DNA of 64,000 nt from Ignavibacteriota bacterium (GCA_016218045.1 JACRFB010000006.1:29080-93079); one strand, 5' to 3'. Positions 24,145-34,267 are shown, counted from the first letter of the stretch. Made by a program: numbers and translations. Notes: a model not told the origin generated them from the letters alone.

Positions 24145-26451
24145 CTATTTCCGCGGCCGGGGATGCCGTGCTCGTTGTTCCGCCAGCTTCCAGAAATAGC
24201 GTGCTATAACCACACCGTTGAGTTCACGGTCCGCAAGCGACACATCGGCCTCGCTGAGCGTCTGCAGCAGAACTGCTTCGCGTTCGTACTCCCCTGCCTC
24301 GTGATATAACATCGCCGCGAGTCGCAGGCAGTCGATCTGGAATTCACCCGGTTGCGCATCCTCGAGCAGAGAGCGCGCGGCTGTTTCCCCGTGACGGTCT
24401 GCACAGCGTTCAGCATAGAGCAGCCGCGCGAGATTGTTCCCCGGATCGACGGAAAGCGCGCGTGTGAGATCGAGGCTGTCGCTGCGTCGCGCATACGTCT
24501 CGTTCCGCTGCGGCCGGCGTGCGCGCGCAAGCGTGTTGATAATCGCCTCACGAGAGACGGACCGACGAAGCGCAGCGCGGAAACGCCGTGCGTCCTCCGC
24601 GGCCCATCCGCCGAGTGATGCGCGCACGACCCGCGTCACTTCTTCATCCGCGCGGGCACTGTCGCCGGTGTACCAGGCGGCAAACGCGCGCCAGATGCGC
24701 ACGGGAAATATTGTGTGGGCCCGGGAGGGATCCGCGAGCAATGTTCCCGTCCATTCCAGCACCTCCTCGTGCCGCTCGAGATTCAGGAGCGACAGCGTAC
24801 GCCCGAACACCGCTGTTGCACTCGGCGCGAGCGCCTCGGAAGCGCGATACAGCGAGTCCGCGGCGACGAAGTCGCCCGCACGGAAGGCCTCGCGTGCGCG
24901 ACGATTGGCCTCGGTGACGGCACGCGGACATATCTTGCGCGCAAGCGGAGGGCGAAGGAAGGCATACCGGATCGCCTCGCTGTCGGGAAGAACGCGCGGC
25001 ACCTTTCGAAGATACGCGCGCCATTCTTCGTCCAATTGTTCGAATGAACGCCCGACCGCTGCCTCGACGTTGTCGTCACTGTACGCGCGCTTCACGACGT
25101 CGAAACCCCGCGTTTCGAGCAGCCAGTGAGTAAAAGAGCCGCTGGCGATGTATCCGGCGGACGAGGCGCCGGACAGAAATCCCTGCGTAGTCATACACGC
25201 GCGGGCCGACGGCAGCAGATCCTGTGCAAGCATACCTGCCGCCTGTTCATGCGGCGTCCGGCCCTCACGCGCCCATTCCACGGCCACTGCGAGTCCCTCC
25301 GTCAGTCCGAGACAACGGAACACCGGCGCCCCGAATGGTTTCGGACCGAAGGATGCGGCGACCGCGTGCACGAGTTCGTGTGTCAGTGCATCGCTCCATC
25401 CCGCGAGCGAAAGATGAAGCTCGCGCGTCCAGGGTCGCGCGATCTGTGACGATTCCGTCCCTATGAGCCGGCGCTTCGAGGCCGCGTCCGGATACAGGTA
25501 CGTCGTGATGTGCACGGCACGTTTGACACTGAGCGTGGAGACGACCCGCTGGAGCTGGAATTCGTGTTCGTCCGCAATCCGCGCGATCTCCTCGCGCGGC
25601 ACACGTGTGGAGTCGTACACGATGGTACAGTGCCTGGTCTGAAACACCGCGCCGAGTTGCGCGCGAGCGTATGCGGCGCTGTTCGAAAATCCGAGGTGAT
25701 CGCTGGCCGCAAAACCCGCTCCGATGACTCCTGCCGATACAACGAAGGCGAGGAAAAATCCCGCGCGAAATGTGCCGCGCAGATATTCTCTGCCGCGTTC
25801 CGTCAAGACAAAAGACACCTGTATGAGAGCCACGCAGTACGCGCAGGTGAGAACACGGTACAGCAGCAGCGTGCCGAGAGGCGGACGCGCTTCGTCCCAC
25901 GAGAAGCCCACAAACAGGCCGAACAGATGATTATATGCGTACAGTTGCGGTTGCGAATAAATCTGCGCCACCGGATGCAGAAGCAGCGCCGCGATCACTG
26001 CCGTGTATGCGGCGTACGCGCGCCAGGAGCGGAACAGCCGCGTGCAGAGCGCCGCGAGCGCGGTACCGAACAGCGCGGTGAGGCCCGGAATCAACACGAA
26101 GAATGCGGCCCCTTCGAGCGGTGTGCAGTTGGGCACAAACCACGCGTTCGCGATCAGAATACTCATCGGAAGAAGAAGCAGTATCCACACCGACGCGGCG
26201 ACACGAACGATTCCGGCCATGTGTGCGCGGAAGGGTGAAGCGGTCGTATCTTGACCGCCTACGGGTGAGGGCTGTAAGCGGAACGACGCGATGGCGAAAG
26301 GGCCTGCTGTGAGGCCGACACAGAGTCCGGCCAGGACGGCGAATTCATACCCGAAGGTCCGAAATAATGGGAGCTGCGTGCACACGATCCCGAAGGCGAG
26401 ATACATGGTGCCGAGCACTGCGGAGCGGACCGAATAGATCAGACGGAACAT
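24145..26451 (-). CDS. Membrane protein with HELVH gluzincin-type peptidase domain (peptidase MA-like) and TPR tail
   Basis: 768 residues from the ATG at 26451; no clear ribosome site. The first 270 residues hold about seven hydrophobic helices. A soluble part follows with a Zn-peptidase motif, DALTHELVHAVAASFG (HExxH) near residue 395 and a downstream TEGLAVAVEW Glu as likely third ligand, as in peptidase MA family proteins. The last 250 residues carry alpha-solenoid or TPR-like repeats. It is predicted to be an inner-membrane protein with an extracytoplasmic peptidase; substrate unknown. Confidence 0.7.
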   Translation of the reverse strand: MFRLIYSVRSAVLGTMYLAFGIVCTQLPLFRTFGYEFAVLAGLCVGLTAGPFAIASFRLQPSPVGGQDTTASPFRAHMAGIVRVAASVWILLLLPMSILIANAWFVPNCTPLEGAAFFVLIPGLTALFGTALAALCTRLFRSWRAYAAYTAVIAALLLHPVAQIYSQPQLYAYNHLFGLFVGFSWDEARPPLGTLLLYRVLTCAYCVALIQVSFVLTERGREYLRGTFRAGFFLAFVVSAGVIGAGFAASDHLGFSNSAAYARAQLGAVFQTRHCTIVYDSTRVPREEIARIADEHEFQLQRVVSTLSVKRAVHITTYLYPDAASKRRLIGTESSQIARPWTRELHLSLAGWSDALTHELVHAVAASFGPKPFGAPVFRCLGLTEGLAVAVEWAREGRTPHEQAAGMLAQDLLPSARACMTTQGFLSGASSAGYIASGSFTHWLLETRGFDVVKRAYSDDNVEAAVGRSFEQLDEEWRAYLRKVPRVLPDSEAIRYAFLRPPLARKICPRAVTEANRRAREAFRAGDFVAADSLYRASEALAPSATAVFGRTLSLLNLERHEEVLEWTGTLLADPSRAHTIFPVRIWRAFAAWYTGDSARADEEVTRVVRASLGGWAAEDARRFRAALRRSVSREAIINTLARARRPQRNETYARRSDSLDLTRALSVDPGNNLARLLYAERCADRHGETAARSLLEDAQPGEFQIDCLRLAAMLYHEAGEYEREAVLLQTLSEADVSLADRELNGVVIARYFWKLAEQRARHPRPRK

Positions 26452-26555
26452 GCGGGAAAATACACATACGCTGATCCGCGTCCATCCCTTGTGAACGAGA
26501 TCGGAACGATGCATGTTTCCATTGGCACACATACTCGTCAGGACTACGACCACAC

Positions 26556-26945
26556 ATGGCCATACATCACGATTCCCCGTCACTCATCCCAAGCGACTTC
26601 CCACCGGCACTGGCCGAGGATATACGCCAGGAGCTGTCCCGCGCGGGCGCGAGCGCTCCGGTGTCCGTGCATCCGGGGAGATTGCGCGCCATCTGTCGCA
26701 GAGCGGCGGGGATTGCCCTGCGCGCGGTACACGATGACGCTGCATCGGAGGAACATGGTTCGAGCGCAATAGGACTGTTGGAGCGTCTGGCCACGGACCA
26801 GCACGCGCCCTCCGATGTGGCCGCAGCCGCAGCGCGTCTTCGCGCAAAAAGGGAGGGCGACGACACCTCAACAATGTCGCCGGATCCGCTCGCCGATCTT
26901 GCTCGTATCCTTCATTACTGCGCGGGCATGTTGTCCAAGCCCTGA
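26556..26945 (+). CDS. Hypothetical small soluble protein
   Basis: 129 residues, Ala/Arg-rich and mostly helical by eye, with no membrane segment, signal or recognised motif. It is divergent from the membrane peptidase gene. Codon use matches the neighbours, which supports it being real, but start and function are uncertain. Confidence 0.5.
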   Translation: MAIHHDSPSLIPSDFPPALAEDIRQELSRAGASAPVSVHPGRLRAICRRAAGIALRAVHDDAASEEHGSSAIGLLERLATDQHAPSDVAAAAARLRAKREGDDTSTMSPDPLADLARILHYCAGMLSKP

Positions 26946-27074
26946 TCTCACGGAAGACCGCAATACCCGGTACTCCTTCGAATGTGCTCCGGTTTTCATG
27001 CACTGCCGTCGAAGGCCTGAACGCGGAGACTGAAACACTTGTGAACATGGGATACCGGGCGTTTGTACCGCTGC

Positions 27075-27204
27075 AAGTGTCAAAATATTGCCTGCACGAA
27101 ACGAGGCGTGAAAATTCTTCAAGGTTCCCGGGAAATGGGTCTCACAAATCCGCGAAATCACATATATTTATGTTCGAAAGCCGGGTGACATTATTTTGAC
27201 ACTT
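27075..27204. promoter_or_regulatory. Perfect 13-base inverted repeat upstream of plsY
   Basis: AAGTGTCAAAATA (27075-27087) is repeated in inverted orientation as TATTTTGACACTT (27192-27204), 104 bases apart. The right copy ends 15 bases before the plsY -35 box. The 340-base gap 26946-27285 holds no gene that I can support. A pair of operator sites that could form a loop is the simplest reading. Confidence 0.55.
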
Positions 27205-27218
27205 CCCCGGATGAATCG

Positions 27219-27247
27219 TTGACTTTCCCTGCCGCATCGGATATATT
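27219..27247 (+). promoter_or_regulatory. Sigma-70-type promoter of plsY
   Basis: TTGACT, 17 bases, TATATT, the best promoter of this type in the window. The -10 box ends 38 bases before the ATG at 27286. Confidence 0.65.
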
Positions 27248-27285
27248 ACTGTGTTGCAGGAATTGAGTCGAAAAACGGACTGCCC

Positions 27286-27987
27286 ATGTATCTCCTCAGT
27301 CTTATCATCATCCTCAGTTATCTCGTCGGATCAATTCCAACCGGATTGATTATCTCCCGATGGGTAAAGGGCATCGATATTCGCAAAGCGGGAAGCGGGA
27401 ATATCGGGAGCACCAACGCGATGCGCGTGCTTGGATGGAAATGGGGGCTTGTCGTACAGGTTGTCGATATACTGAAAGGATTGACCGCCGTGCTGGTGAT
27501 TGCGAACCTGCATTACGGCGATTTCCCTTTCAACAACAAAACACCTTTTGACGATTATGTTGTGGTGCAGATCATCGCCGGTTTGGCAGCCGTGTTGGGT
27601 CACATTTTCTCCGTGTTTCTGAGTTTCCGCGGTGGCAAGGGAATAAACACGGCCGCGGGCATGCTGGTCGGCATCGCGCCGATCGACATATCGATCGCGC
27701 TGATCGTCTTCCTGATCGTCCTTTTCTCGACAGGGTATGTGTCGCTTGGCTCCATCAGCGCCGCGACAGCGTTCCCGACGACATTGTTTGTGCGCTTCAA
27801 CATCTTCAAGGACAGCATCCCGAGTTACCACACGCTGATCATTTTCAGCATCGCTCTGTCCGTCCTGTTGATCTACGCGCACCGGTCGAATATCCAGCGA
27901 CTCCTCGCCGGCTCCGAGCATCGATTCCATAAGCTGAAGATCCTCGGGAGGAAAGTTGGCGGATCGATGCGGACGATGATTTTCTGA
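27286..27987 (+). CDS. plsY: Acyl-phosphate:glycerol-3-phosphate acyltransferase
   Basis: 233 residues with five or six membrane helices. The family blocks are clear: GSIPTGLIISRW, KAGSGNIGSTNAMRVLGWKWG and the GHIFSVFLSFRGGKGINTAAG block. It makes lysophosphatidic acid from acyl-phosphate and glycerol-3-phosphate. It pairs with gpsA 78 bases downstream, which supplies the glycerol-3-phosphate. It has its own promoter and a paired operator-like repeat upstream, so phospholipid start-up may be regulated here. Confidence 0.96.
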   Translation: MYLLSLIIILSYLVGSIPTGLIISRWVKGIDIRKAGSGNIGSTNAMRVLGWKWGLVVQVVDILKGLTAVLVIANLHYGDFPFNNKTPFDDYVVVQIIAGLAAVLGHIFSVFLSFRGGKGINTAAGMLVGIAPIDISIALIVFLIVLFSTGYVSLGSISAATAFPTTLFVRFNIFKDSIPSYHTLIIFSIALSVLLIYAHRSNIQRLLAGSEHRFHKLKILGRKVGGSMRTMIF

Positions 27988-28065
27988 TACAACCGGCATG
28001 CGGGCGGGCGCCGCGCATGCGATGATCGGTGTTGTTGTGCGCTCCTGGGCCTTCATGGCAATCTC

Positions 28066-29067
28066 ATGAACATTGGTGTCATTGGTGCGGGTAGTTGGGG
28101 AACCACACTCGCCGTCCTCCTCCATGAGAACGGTCATACTGTCACGCTGTGGAGTTTTGTGCCAGCCGATGTCGAGACCATGCGCGCGACACGCCGCAAC
28201 CTCTCGTACATGCCCGAGCTGGAACTGCCGGCAGCGCTCGAGGTGACGGACGACATATCACGCGCCGCGTCCGGCAAGGATCTGCTCCTGCTGGCCACAC
28301 CGTCGCAGTTCCTCCGCGGAGTGCTTCAACAGGCCGCCGCGTCTATCAGCGGTGATCCGATTCTGGTGAATGTTGCAAAGGGCATCGAGACCACCACGCT
28401 GCTGCGCATGTCGGAACTTGTGGCGGACTGCCTGCCCGCGTCCTCGCCCGACCGCTACTCCGTTCTGTCAGGACCCAGTCACGCGGAGGAAGTCGCGATT
28501 GGAAAGGCCACATCGGTGGTTGCCGCCTCCGTATCTGCCGACACTGTGCAGGCCGTGCAGAAGGCCTTCATGCAACCGGCCTTCCGCGTCTATGGCAGCA
28601 GCGATGTGATCGGCGTGGAACTCGGCGGCTCGTTAAAAAATGTCATCGCAATTGGGGCGGGAATTTGTGACGGTGCGGGCTTCGGCGACAACACCAAGGC
28701 GGCGCTGATCACACGCGGCATCGCCGAAATGCGCCGGCTCGGCATCGCTCTGGGCGCCGAACCGCATACCTTCGCGGGCCTCTCGGGATTGGGCGACCTT
28801 ATCGTGACGACCATGAGCCGCCACAGCCGCAACCGCCACGTCGGCGAGGAAATCGGACGCGGGCGCACGCTCGCGCAGATCCTCGCATCCATGCGTATGG
28901 TCGCCGAGGGGGTGGACACCACACGTTCAGCGCACGCGCTCGCATTGCGCACCGGCGCCGAGATGCCGATCACACATCAGATGTATCACATCCTGTTCGA
29001 CGAAAAACCTCCTGAAGTCGCCGTCCGCGATCTCATGACCCGCTCCGCGAGAGACGAAGTATGGTAG
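28066..29067 (+). CDS. gpsA: Glycerol-3-phosphate dehydrogenase [NAD(P)+]
   Basis: 333 residues. NAD(P) loop IGVIGAGSWGTTLAVLLHENG at the N-terminus, NVAKGIE, SGPSHAEEVA, and the catalytic Lys region GGSLKNVIAIGAGICDGAGFGDNTKAALITRG with AGLSGLGDLIVT after it. It reduces dihydroxyacetone phosphate to glycerol-3-phosphate for PlsY. Its stop overlaps the start of the giant regulator gene, an unexpected coupling. Confidence 0.97.
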   Translation: MNIGVIGAGSWGTTLAVLLHENGHTVTLWSFVPADVETMRATRRNLSYMPELELPAALEVTDDISRAASGKDLLLLATPSQFLRGVLQQAAASISGDPILVNVAKGIETTTLLRMSELVADCLPASSPDRYSVLSGPSHAEEVAIGKATSVVAASVSADTVQAVQKAFMQPAFRVYGSSDVIGVELGGSLKNVIAIGAGICDGAGFGDNTKAALITRGIAEMRRLGIALGAEPHTFAGLSGLGDLIVTTMSRHSRNRHVGEEIGRGRTLAQILASMRMVAEGVDTTRSAHALALRTGAEMPITHQMYHILFDEKPPEVAVRDLMTRSARDEVW

Positions 29068-32000
29068 AAGCGGACTTCCCCGTGGTACCAGGATACACGA
29101 TTCTCGACCATGCCGGCAGCGGCGGCGCGGGCGACGTGTTCCGCGCACGCAGCGAGGAAAGCGGCGAGATCGTGGCCGTAAAAATTCTGCGCGATCCCTC
29201 GTCCGACGACGGCGATCTGCGCCATGAATACCAGGTGCTCAGCGCCCTCGATCATCCCTCTCTCGCGCGTATGCTCGCATGCGGGAAAACCGGATCGGAT
29301 CATCCTTTTCTCGTCATGAGCTGGAGCGAGGGCGCGGCGATGACACGCGCGCTCTTTCTTCACGAAGACGGCACTTTCGACAACCGCGCCTTCGCGCGTG
29401 CCATACTTCGTGTGGCGGAAGCCCTCGTGCATATCCACGTGCAGGGGGTCATTCATGGAGATCTGAAGCCGGCGAATATCCTGATACGCCGCGGTGATGA
29501 CGGATCGATCGAAGCGACCGTGATGGATTTCGGACTCAGCAGACACGCGCGCGACGGCAGGAACGGTCTCGCCGGAACGGCGGAATATCTGGCACCGGAA
29601 CTCATTCGCGGCGACGAACCCGGCGTCGGTTCTGACCTCTACGCACTCGGCTGCACCCTGTACGAATGTGTCGTGGACGATCCGCCGTTCACAGGCGCGG
29701 ATCTGGCCGACGTGCTCGCGCGGCACGTGCGCGAAACCCCCGCGCCGCCTTCCGCCGACGGGTTCGATGCCACCATCCAATCGTGGATACTCACGCTCCT
29801 GGAAAAAGACCCGGCACTCCGATTTCGCGGCGCGGCACGGCTTGCCGCCGAGGCGGCCGCGTATCTCGGCCTCGAGTCGGCGGCGCGACCCGATGCGGCC
29901 ACCGCGTTGCGGCTCCCGAAAGTGCCCCGCGAACAGGAGCTTTCCAAACTCCACGAGCTGCGCGCGCTGTCCGAAACACGCGCGCGGATTGCGCTCGTGG
30001 AGGGAGGCGCAGGTGCCGGCAAAACGACGCTCCTCAAGGACCTGCGAACCTCGCTTGTGCTCGACGGGATTCCCGTTCTCGCTCTCGGTCCGCGCACAGG
30101 CGACGAGCCCTTCGCGCCCATCCTGCGTGGACTCCGCGCACAGGCGCACGGGACGTACGACGACACGCTGCTTCCCGAAGCCGGGGTCATCGCCGCGGCC
30201 TTTCCTGACGCGCTGCCCGGTGTCGCCCAGGCATCACTGGAGAGTCTGACGCCGGATGCGCTGAAGCTGCGTGTGTTTCTCGCGGCCTCGATCCTGCTCG
30301 TGGGCGGAAACGCATCCCGCGCGCTGCTGTTCGAAGATTTTGACGCAGCGGACGAACTGACACGCGAATTCCTTCTCTCGTTCGTCTCCTATCTTCACGC
30401 CCGTGAACAGGCCGGGTGTTTTGTCGTGATCACGGCCGACGCAGTCAATGCCGCGAACGAGTTCAATCAGCTCGCGGAGATTCCCGGCACAACACGCATC
30501 CCCATACCGCCGCTCAGTCCCGATGCGCTCAGCGCCTCGATCCGCGGACTGCTCGGCAAAGCCGTCTCGCCTTCTTTCCTGAGCATTCTTCTGCGGCAAT
30601 CAGCGGGACTCCCCGGCCGCGTGGAGGAACTGCTCTCGTTCTGTCTTTCCGAAGGTGTACTCGAGGCCACGCCGCACGGCTGGCTGGTGCACGAGCGCGA
30701 CAACCTGGCCGGCATTTTTCCGGCATCCGTCGAGGATCAGCTCCGCCGCATCATCGCCCGTCTTGAAGCGGACACACGCACCGTCCTGGCCGCGGTGGCG
30801 CTCTCCCCCGCGCCTGTTCCGATGACCTGCCTGATGGACGTGTGCGCGCGTCCCGCCGCGGCCATCACGTCCGACCTCGGTCTTTTGCATGCGGCAGGAC
30901 TCGTCGCACACGACGCTATTGCCGTATGGGCGGCCAACACCGCCGTGACACACGCCGCGAAGCCACCGGCTGCGGAAGCACGGCAGTTGCACGACCGCTT
31001 GTATGCCTGGCATGACGCGTCCCGCACGCCCGACCCATACGTGCGGGCCGTTCACGCCTATGCCTCGAGCACGCCGGAAAACGCACTCGACGATTTGCTT
31101 GAGGCGGCGCGTATACGGGCACGGCGCTTCGATATCCGCAAGGCCGAGGAGCTGTTTGTCGCGGCGCTGACTCTGCTCAAGGCGCCGTCCCAAGCGGAGG
31201 CGCGCTTCTCGGCTATGTCGTCGCTCATCGACATCGTGAACGTGCTGGGCAGGCGTGATGCGGAAGAGGAATACCTCGAGGAGATGCTCGTACTCGGCGC
31301 GCAGTCGGGCAATCCCGACCGTCTCGCCGAAGTGTACCGGCATCAGACCGAGTACTACATTTCAGTGGCGGAATTCGATCGCGCGCGGAAGAGCGCCGAG
31401 AAGGCGCTCGCCTATGCCACACAGGCGGGCGACCGCCACAACGAGGCGTATTGCCACAGGAAGCTGGGCTTCATCGAGTACAGGACGCGTCCCGGCCAGG
31501 CGGTGGTGGATCATTATTCACGCGCGCTGGCCGTGTACGAAAGTGATGGCAGCGCGTCCGACGCGGGCCAGGTGCTCGTGGATATCGGACTTGTGTATTA
31601 CTCCATCCTCGACGATCCACCGAAGGCGTTGGAGCATTTCGCACGCGCGCGGACTCTCTTCGACGGCGCGGGAGACAAGCGCGGGCTGATCCGCGCCGAG
31701 GGCAACACGGGTGCGCAGTTGTACTCGCTGGGCCTGTACGAGGAGGCGCACGAGCATCAGGTGCGTGCAAATGCCATAGCGCGGGAGATCGGCGATCGCC
31801 GCTTCCTGGCGACCTCGCTCGGTTCGCTCGCGCAGTGTGAACTTGCCCTGTGCAGATATTCCGAGGCGCTGCTGCATCTGAACGAAGAGCTGCGCATCAG
31901 CAGGGAAATTCGGGACAAGTATCTCGAGGAACTCTGCCTCGAGAACATCGGGGAATTGTATCTGAGTCTCGGCGAGTACGACAAGTCCATCGCCGCGTAC

Positions 32001-34157
32001 ACCGACGCGAAACGGCTCGCGACGGAAAGCGGCAACGAGGTCGGCTCGATCGCCTGCGACATCGACATCGCCGGCGGCATGATCGAGAACCGCGACACGG
32101 ACGCGGCCGCCAAACTTCTGCGCGCGGCGCGCGCGGCGCTGACGGAGTTGCACGACGTGAACGTCGAGGCGATGCTGCTGTACCGGACCGGCATGCTGCA
32201 CATCGCGCGCGGCCCGCTCCACGACGCCGATCGCGCCCTCGAGGCCTTCCGCGCTCTCGGCGATCTCGCCGACGCGCAGGATTTCCGCTCGCATCGCATC
32301 CTCGCGCGCTCCTACGCGGGGCGCTGCCTCATGCTGAGCGGGCGCCATGCGGAGGGCGAGGCGTTATCGTCGGCCGCTGTGGCGCTGCTGGACGAGGGCG
32401 GCCCGCTCTATGGTGGAGCGGCCGATGTGCTGCTCAACCACGCGCTGGTATTGCGCGCGCAGCGCAGCGCCGATGCCGTTGCCTTCGTCGATCGCGCGTA
32501 CGCCGAGCTGATGCGCGTCGCGGAAATGATCGACGATGTGCACCTGTACCGCAGTTTCCTCGAGCGCGTCAGGGTCAATGCCGAGATCGTGCGCGAGTAT
32601 ACGCTCGCCCATCGAGGAGATTCGAAGGACGCGATCTCCGCCGTCCGCGAACAGAATCTCCGCACGCTGTACGAAGTCGCGCGCAAGATCAATTCCGTGC
32701 TGGACCTTCCGCCCCTGCTCGAGAACATCATGGACAGCGCCCTCGAGGCGATGAACGGCGAACGCGGCCTGATCTTTTTCATCGAGGACGACCAACTGGT
32801 GCTGAAAGTGTCGCGCAATGTCGAGAAGGAAACCATCGAGGACGCGACTGCCATCAGTCTCAGCATTCTTCGCGACGTCGTTGCGGGCGGCAAACCCATC
32901 ATCGTGGCCGACACCGCGCAGAGCGAGGAATTCCGCAACCGCGAGTCCGTGCGGAATTTCAACATTCATTCGCTCGTGTGTGTCCCCATGCGCTCGAAAT
33001 CGCGACTCATCGGCACAGTGTATGTCGACAGCCGCAGTGATGCGCTGCGCGCGATTTCGTTCTCCGACATCGACGCCGAATTTCTCGAGGCCTTTGCGAA
33101 CCTCGCCACCATCGCCATCGAAAACGCGCGTCTGCACGCCTCGCTGCGCGAGGAGAACCTGTATCTCCGCAAGGCCATGACGCGGCAGTTCGGATTCGAG
33201 AACATCATCGGCGACAGCGACATCATGCAGCGGCTCTTCTCCGAAACACAGGGCGCCATCTCGACCGACGGCGCGGTGTTGATCTCCGGGGAGAGCGGCA
33301 CTGGAAAGGAGCTGGTGGCGAAGGCGATCCATTTCAATGGCGCGCGCAAGGACCGTCGTTTTGTCGCCGTCGACTGCGGCGCGCTGCCCGACACATTGCT
33401 CGAAAGCGAATTGTTCGGCTACAAACGCGGCGCATTCACCGGCGCATACACCGACAAACCCGGCCTGTTCGAAGAGGCGCACGAAGGCACTCTGTTCCTG
33501 GATGAAATCTCGAACACGTCGCTCGCCTTTCAGGCCAAACTCCTGCGCGTGCTGCAGGACGGCGAGTTCCGCCGGGTCGGCGACACTGCCGTGCGACGCG
33601 TCAACGTCCGCATCATCTGCGCGACCAACAAACATCTCGACGCGGAAATCGAGGAGGGACGGTTCCGGCAGGATCTGTTCTATCGCCTGAACGTCATCCC
33701 CATCACGGTTCCCTCGCTGCGCGACCGCGTGGGCGACGTGCCGCTCCTGGTGCAACACTTCATCGCGAAGTATGCGGAGAAACATCCCACGCCGGTGACC
33801 GGGGCAAGCTCCGAGCTGATCGAAACTCTGCAGCGCTGTCCGTGGAAAGGCAACGTCCGCGAACTGGAGAACCTCATCAATCGCATGATGACACAGGCCG
33901 CGGAAGCCGTGCTGTCAACACGGAACCTCCCCGCCGATTACCAGCAGTATCAGGTCGACACCGCTCCCTCCGCTGGCGGCGACTATCAGGTCACGTTCAA
34001 ATCCGCCCCGAAACTCGTGACACTACAGCAGGCGGAACGCGAACACATATTGAATGTGCTCCAGCATGTAAAAGGCAATAGGACTGAAGCTGCCAAAATA
34101 CTCGGTCTCAAGCGCACGACACTGATAGAAAAAATGAAGAAATTGGGCATCATGTAG
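29061..34157 (+). CDS. Giant Ser/Thr kinase-NTPase-TPR-GAF-sigma-54 activator
   Basis: 1698 residues. Domains in order: Ser/Thr kinase (about 10-270; GSGGAG loop, Lys41, HGDLKPAN near 132, DFG, APE, so it looks active); P-loop NTPase (GGAGAGKTTLL near 315) of the kind seen in signalling STANDs; a long TPR region (about 690-1080); GAF (about 1198-1350); sigma-54 AAA+ domain (Walker A GESGTGKE near 1410, sigma-54 contact GAFTGA near 1457, Walker B LFLDE); and a C-terminal Fis-type helix-turn-helix (NRTEAAKILGLKRTTLIEKMKK). It should activate sigma-54 promoters after sensing through kinase, TPR or GAF parts. It overlaps gpsA, and sigma-54 promoters occur nearby at 34252 and 41526. Confidence 0.93.
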   Translation: MVEADFPVVPGYTILDHAGSGGAGDVFRARSEESGEIVAVKILRDPSSDDGDLRHEYQVLSALDHPSLARMLACGKTGSDHPFLVMSWSEGAAMTRALFLHEDGTFDNRAFARAILRVAEALVHIHVQGVIHGDLKPANILIRRGDDGSIEATVMDFGLSRHARDGRNGLAGTAEYLAPELIRGDEPGVGSDLYALGCTLYECVVDDPPFTGADLADVLARHVRETPAPPSADGFDATIQSWILTLLEKDPALRFRGAARLAAEAAAYLGLESAARPDAATALRLPKVPREQELSKLHELRALSETRARIALVEGGAGAGKTTLLKDLRTSLVLDGIPVLALGPRTGDEPFAPILRGLRAQAHGTYDDTLLPEAGVIAAAFPDALPGVAQASLESLTPDALKLRVFLAASILLVGGNASRALLFEDFDAADELTREFLLSFVSYLHAREQAGCFVVITADAVNAANEFNQLAEIPGTTRIPIPPLSPDALSASIRGLLGKAVSPSFLSILLRQSAGLPGRVEELLSFCLSEGVLEATPHGWLVHERDNLAGIFPASVEDQLRRIIARLEADTRTVLAAVALSPAPVPMTCLMDVCARPAAAITSDLGLLHAAGLVAHDAIAVWAANTAVTHAAKPPAAEARQLHDRLYAWHDASRTPDPYVRAVHAYASSTPENALDDLLEAARIRARRFDIRKAEELFVAALTLLKAPSQAEARFSAMSSLIDIVNVLGRRDAEEEYLEEMLVLGAQSGNPDRLAEVYRHQTEYYISVAEFDRARKSAEKALAYATQAGDRHNEAYCHRKLGFIEYRTRPGQAVVDHYSRALAVYESDGSASDAGQVLVDIGLVYYSILDDPPKALEHFARARTLFDGAGDKRGLIRAEGNTGAQLYSLGLYEEAHEHQVRANAIAREIGDRRFLATSLGSLAQCELALCRYSEALLHLNEELRISREIRDKYLEELCLENIGELYLSLGEYDKSIAAYTDAKRLATESGNEVGSIACDIDIAGGMIENRDTDAAAKLLRAARAALTELHDVNVEAMLLYRTGMLHIARGPLHDADRALEAFRALGDLADAQDFRSHRILARSYAGRCLMLSGRHAEGEALSSAAVALLDEGGPLYGGAADVLLNHALVLRAQRSADAVAFVDRAYAELMRVAEMIDDVHLYRSFLERVRVNAEIVREYTLAHRGDSKDAISAVREQNLRTLYEVARKINSVLDLPPLLENIMDSALEAMNGERGLIFFIEDDQLVLKVSRNVEKETIEDATAISLSILRDVVAGGKPIIVADTAQSEEFRNRESVRNFNIHSLVCVPMRSKSRLIGTVYVDSRSDALRAISFSDIDAEFLEAFANLATIAIENARLHASLREENLYLRKAMTRQFGFENIIGDSDIMQRLFSETQGAISTDGAVLISGESGTGKELVAKAIHFNGARKDRRFVAVDCGALPDTLLESELFGYKRGAFTGAYTDKPGLFEEAHEGTLFLDEISNTSLAFQAKLLRVLQDGEFRRVGDTAVRRVNVRIICATNKHLDAEIEEGRFRQDLFYRLNVIPITVPSLRDRVGDVPLLVQHFIAKYAEKHPTPVTGASSELIETLQRCPWKGNVRELENLINRMMTQAAEAVLSTRNLPADYQQYQVDTAPSAGGDYQVTFKSAPKLVTLQQAEREHILNVLQHVKGNRTEAAKILGLKRTTLIEKMKKLGIM

Positions 34158-34251
34158 CGTCGGCATTTTGACGGGGAAGGAAATATTGGCGTCAGTAGTC
34201 CGCCGCTTCTGCAGATATCTTGTTTTTCAGGCTGAAATCGGCTATTTTCCC

Positions 34252-34267
34252 TGGCACCATTTCTGCA
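34252..34267 (+). promoter_or_regulatory. Sigma-54 (-24/-12) promoter for the T9SS protein gene
   Basis: CTGGCACCATTTCTGCA matches YTGGCACGRNNNTTGCW at 15 of 17 positions with the exact GG-N10-GC spacing. It lies 95 bases after the sigma-54 activator gene and about 105 bases before the start of the secreted protein gene. Confidence 0.7.
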
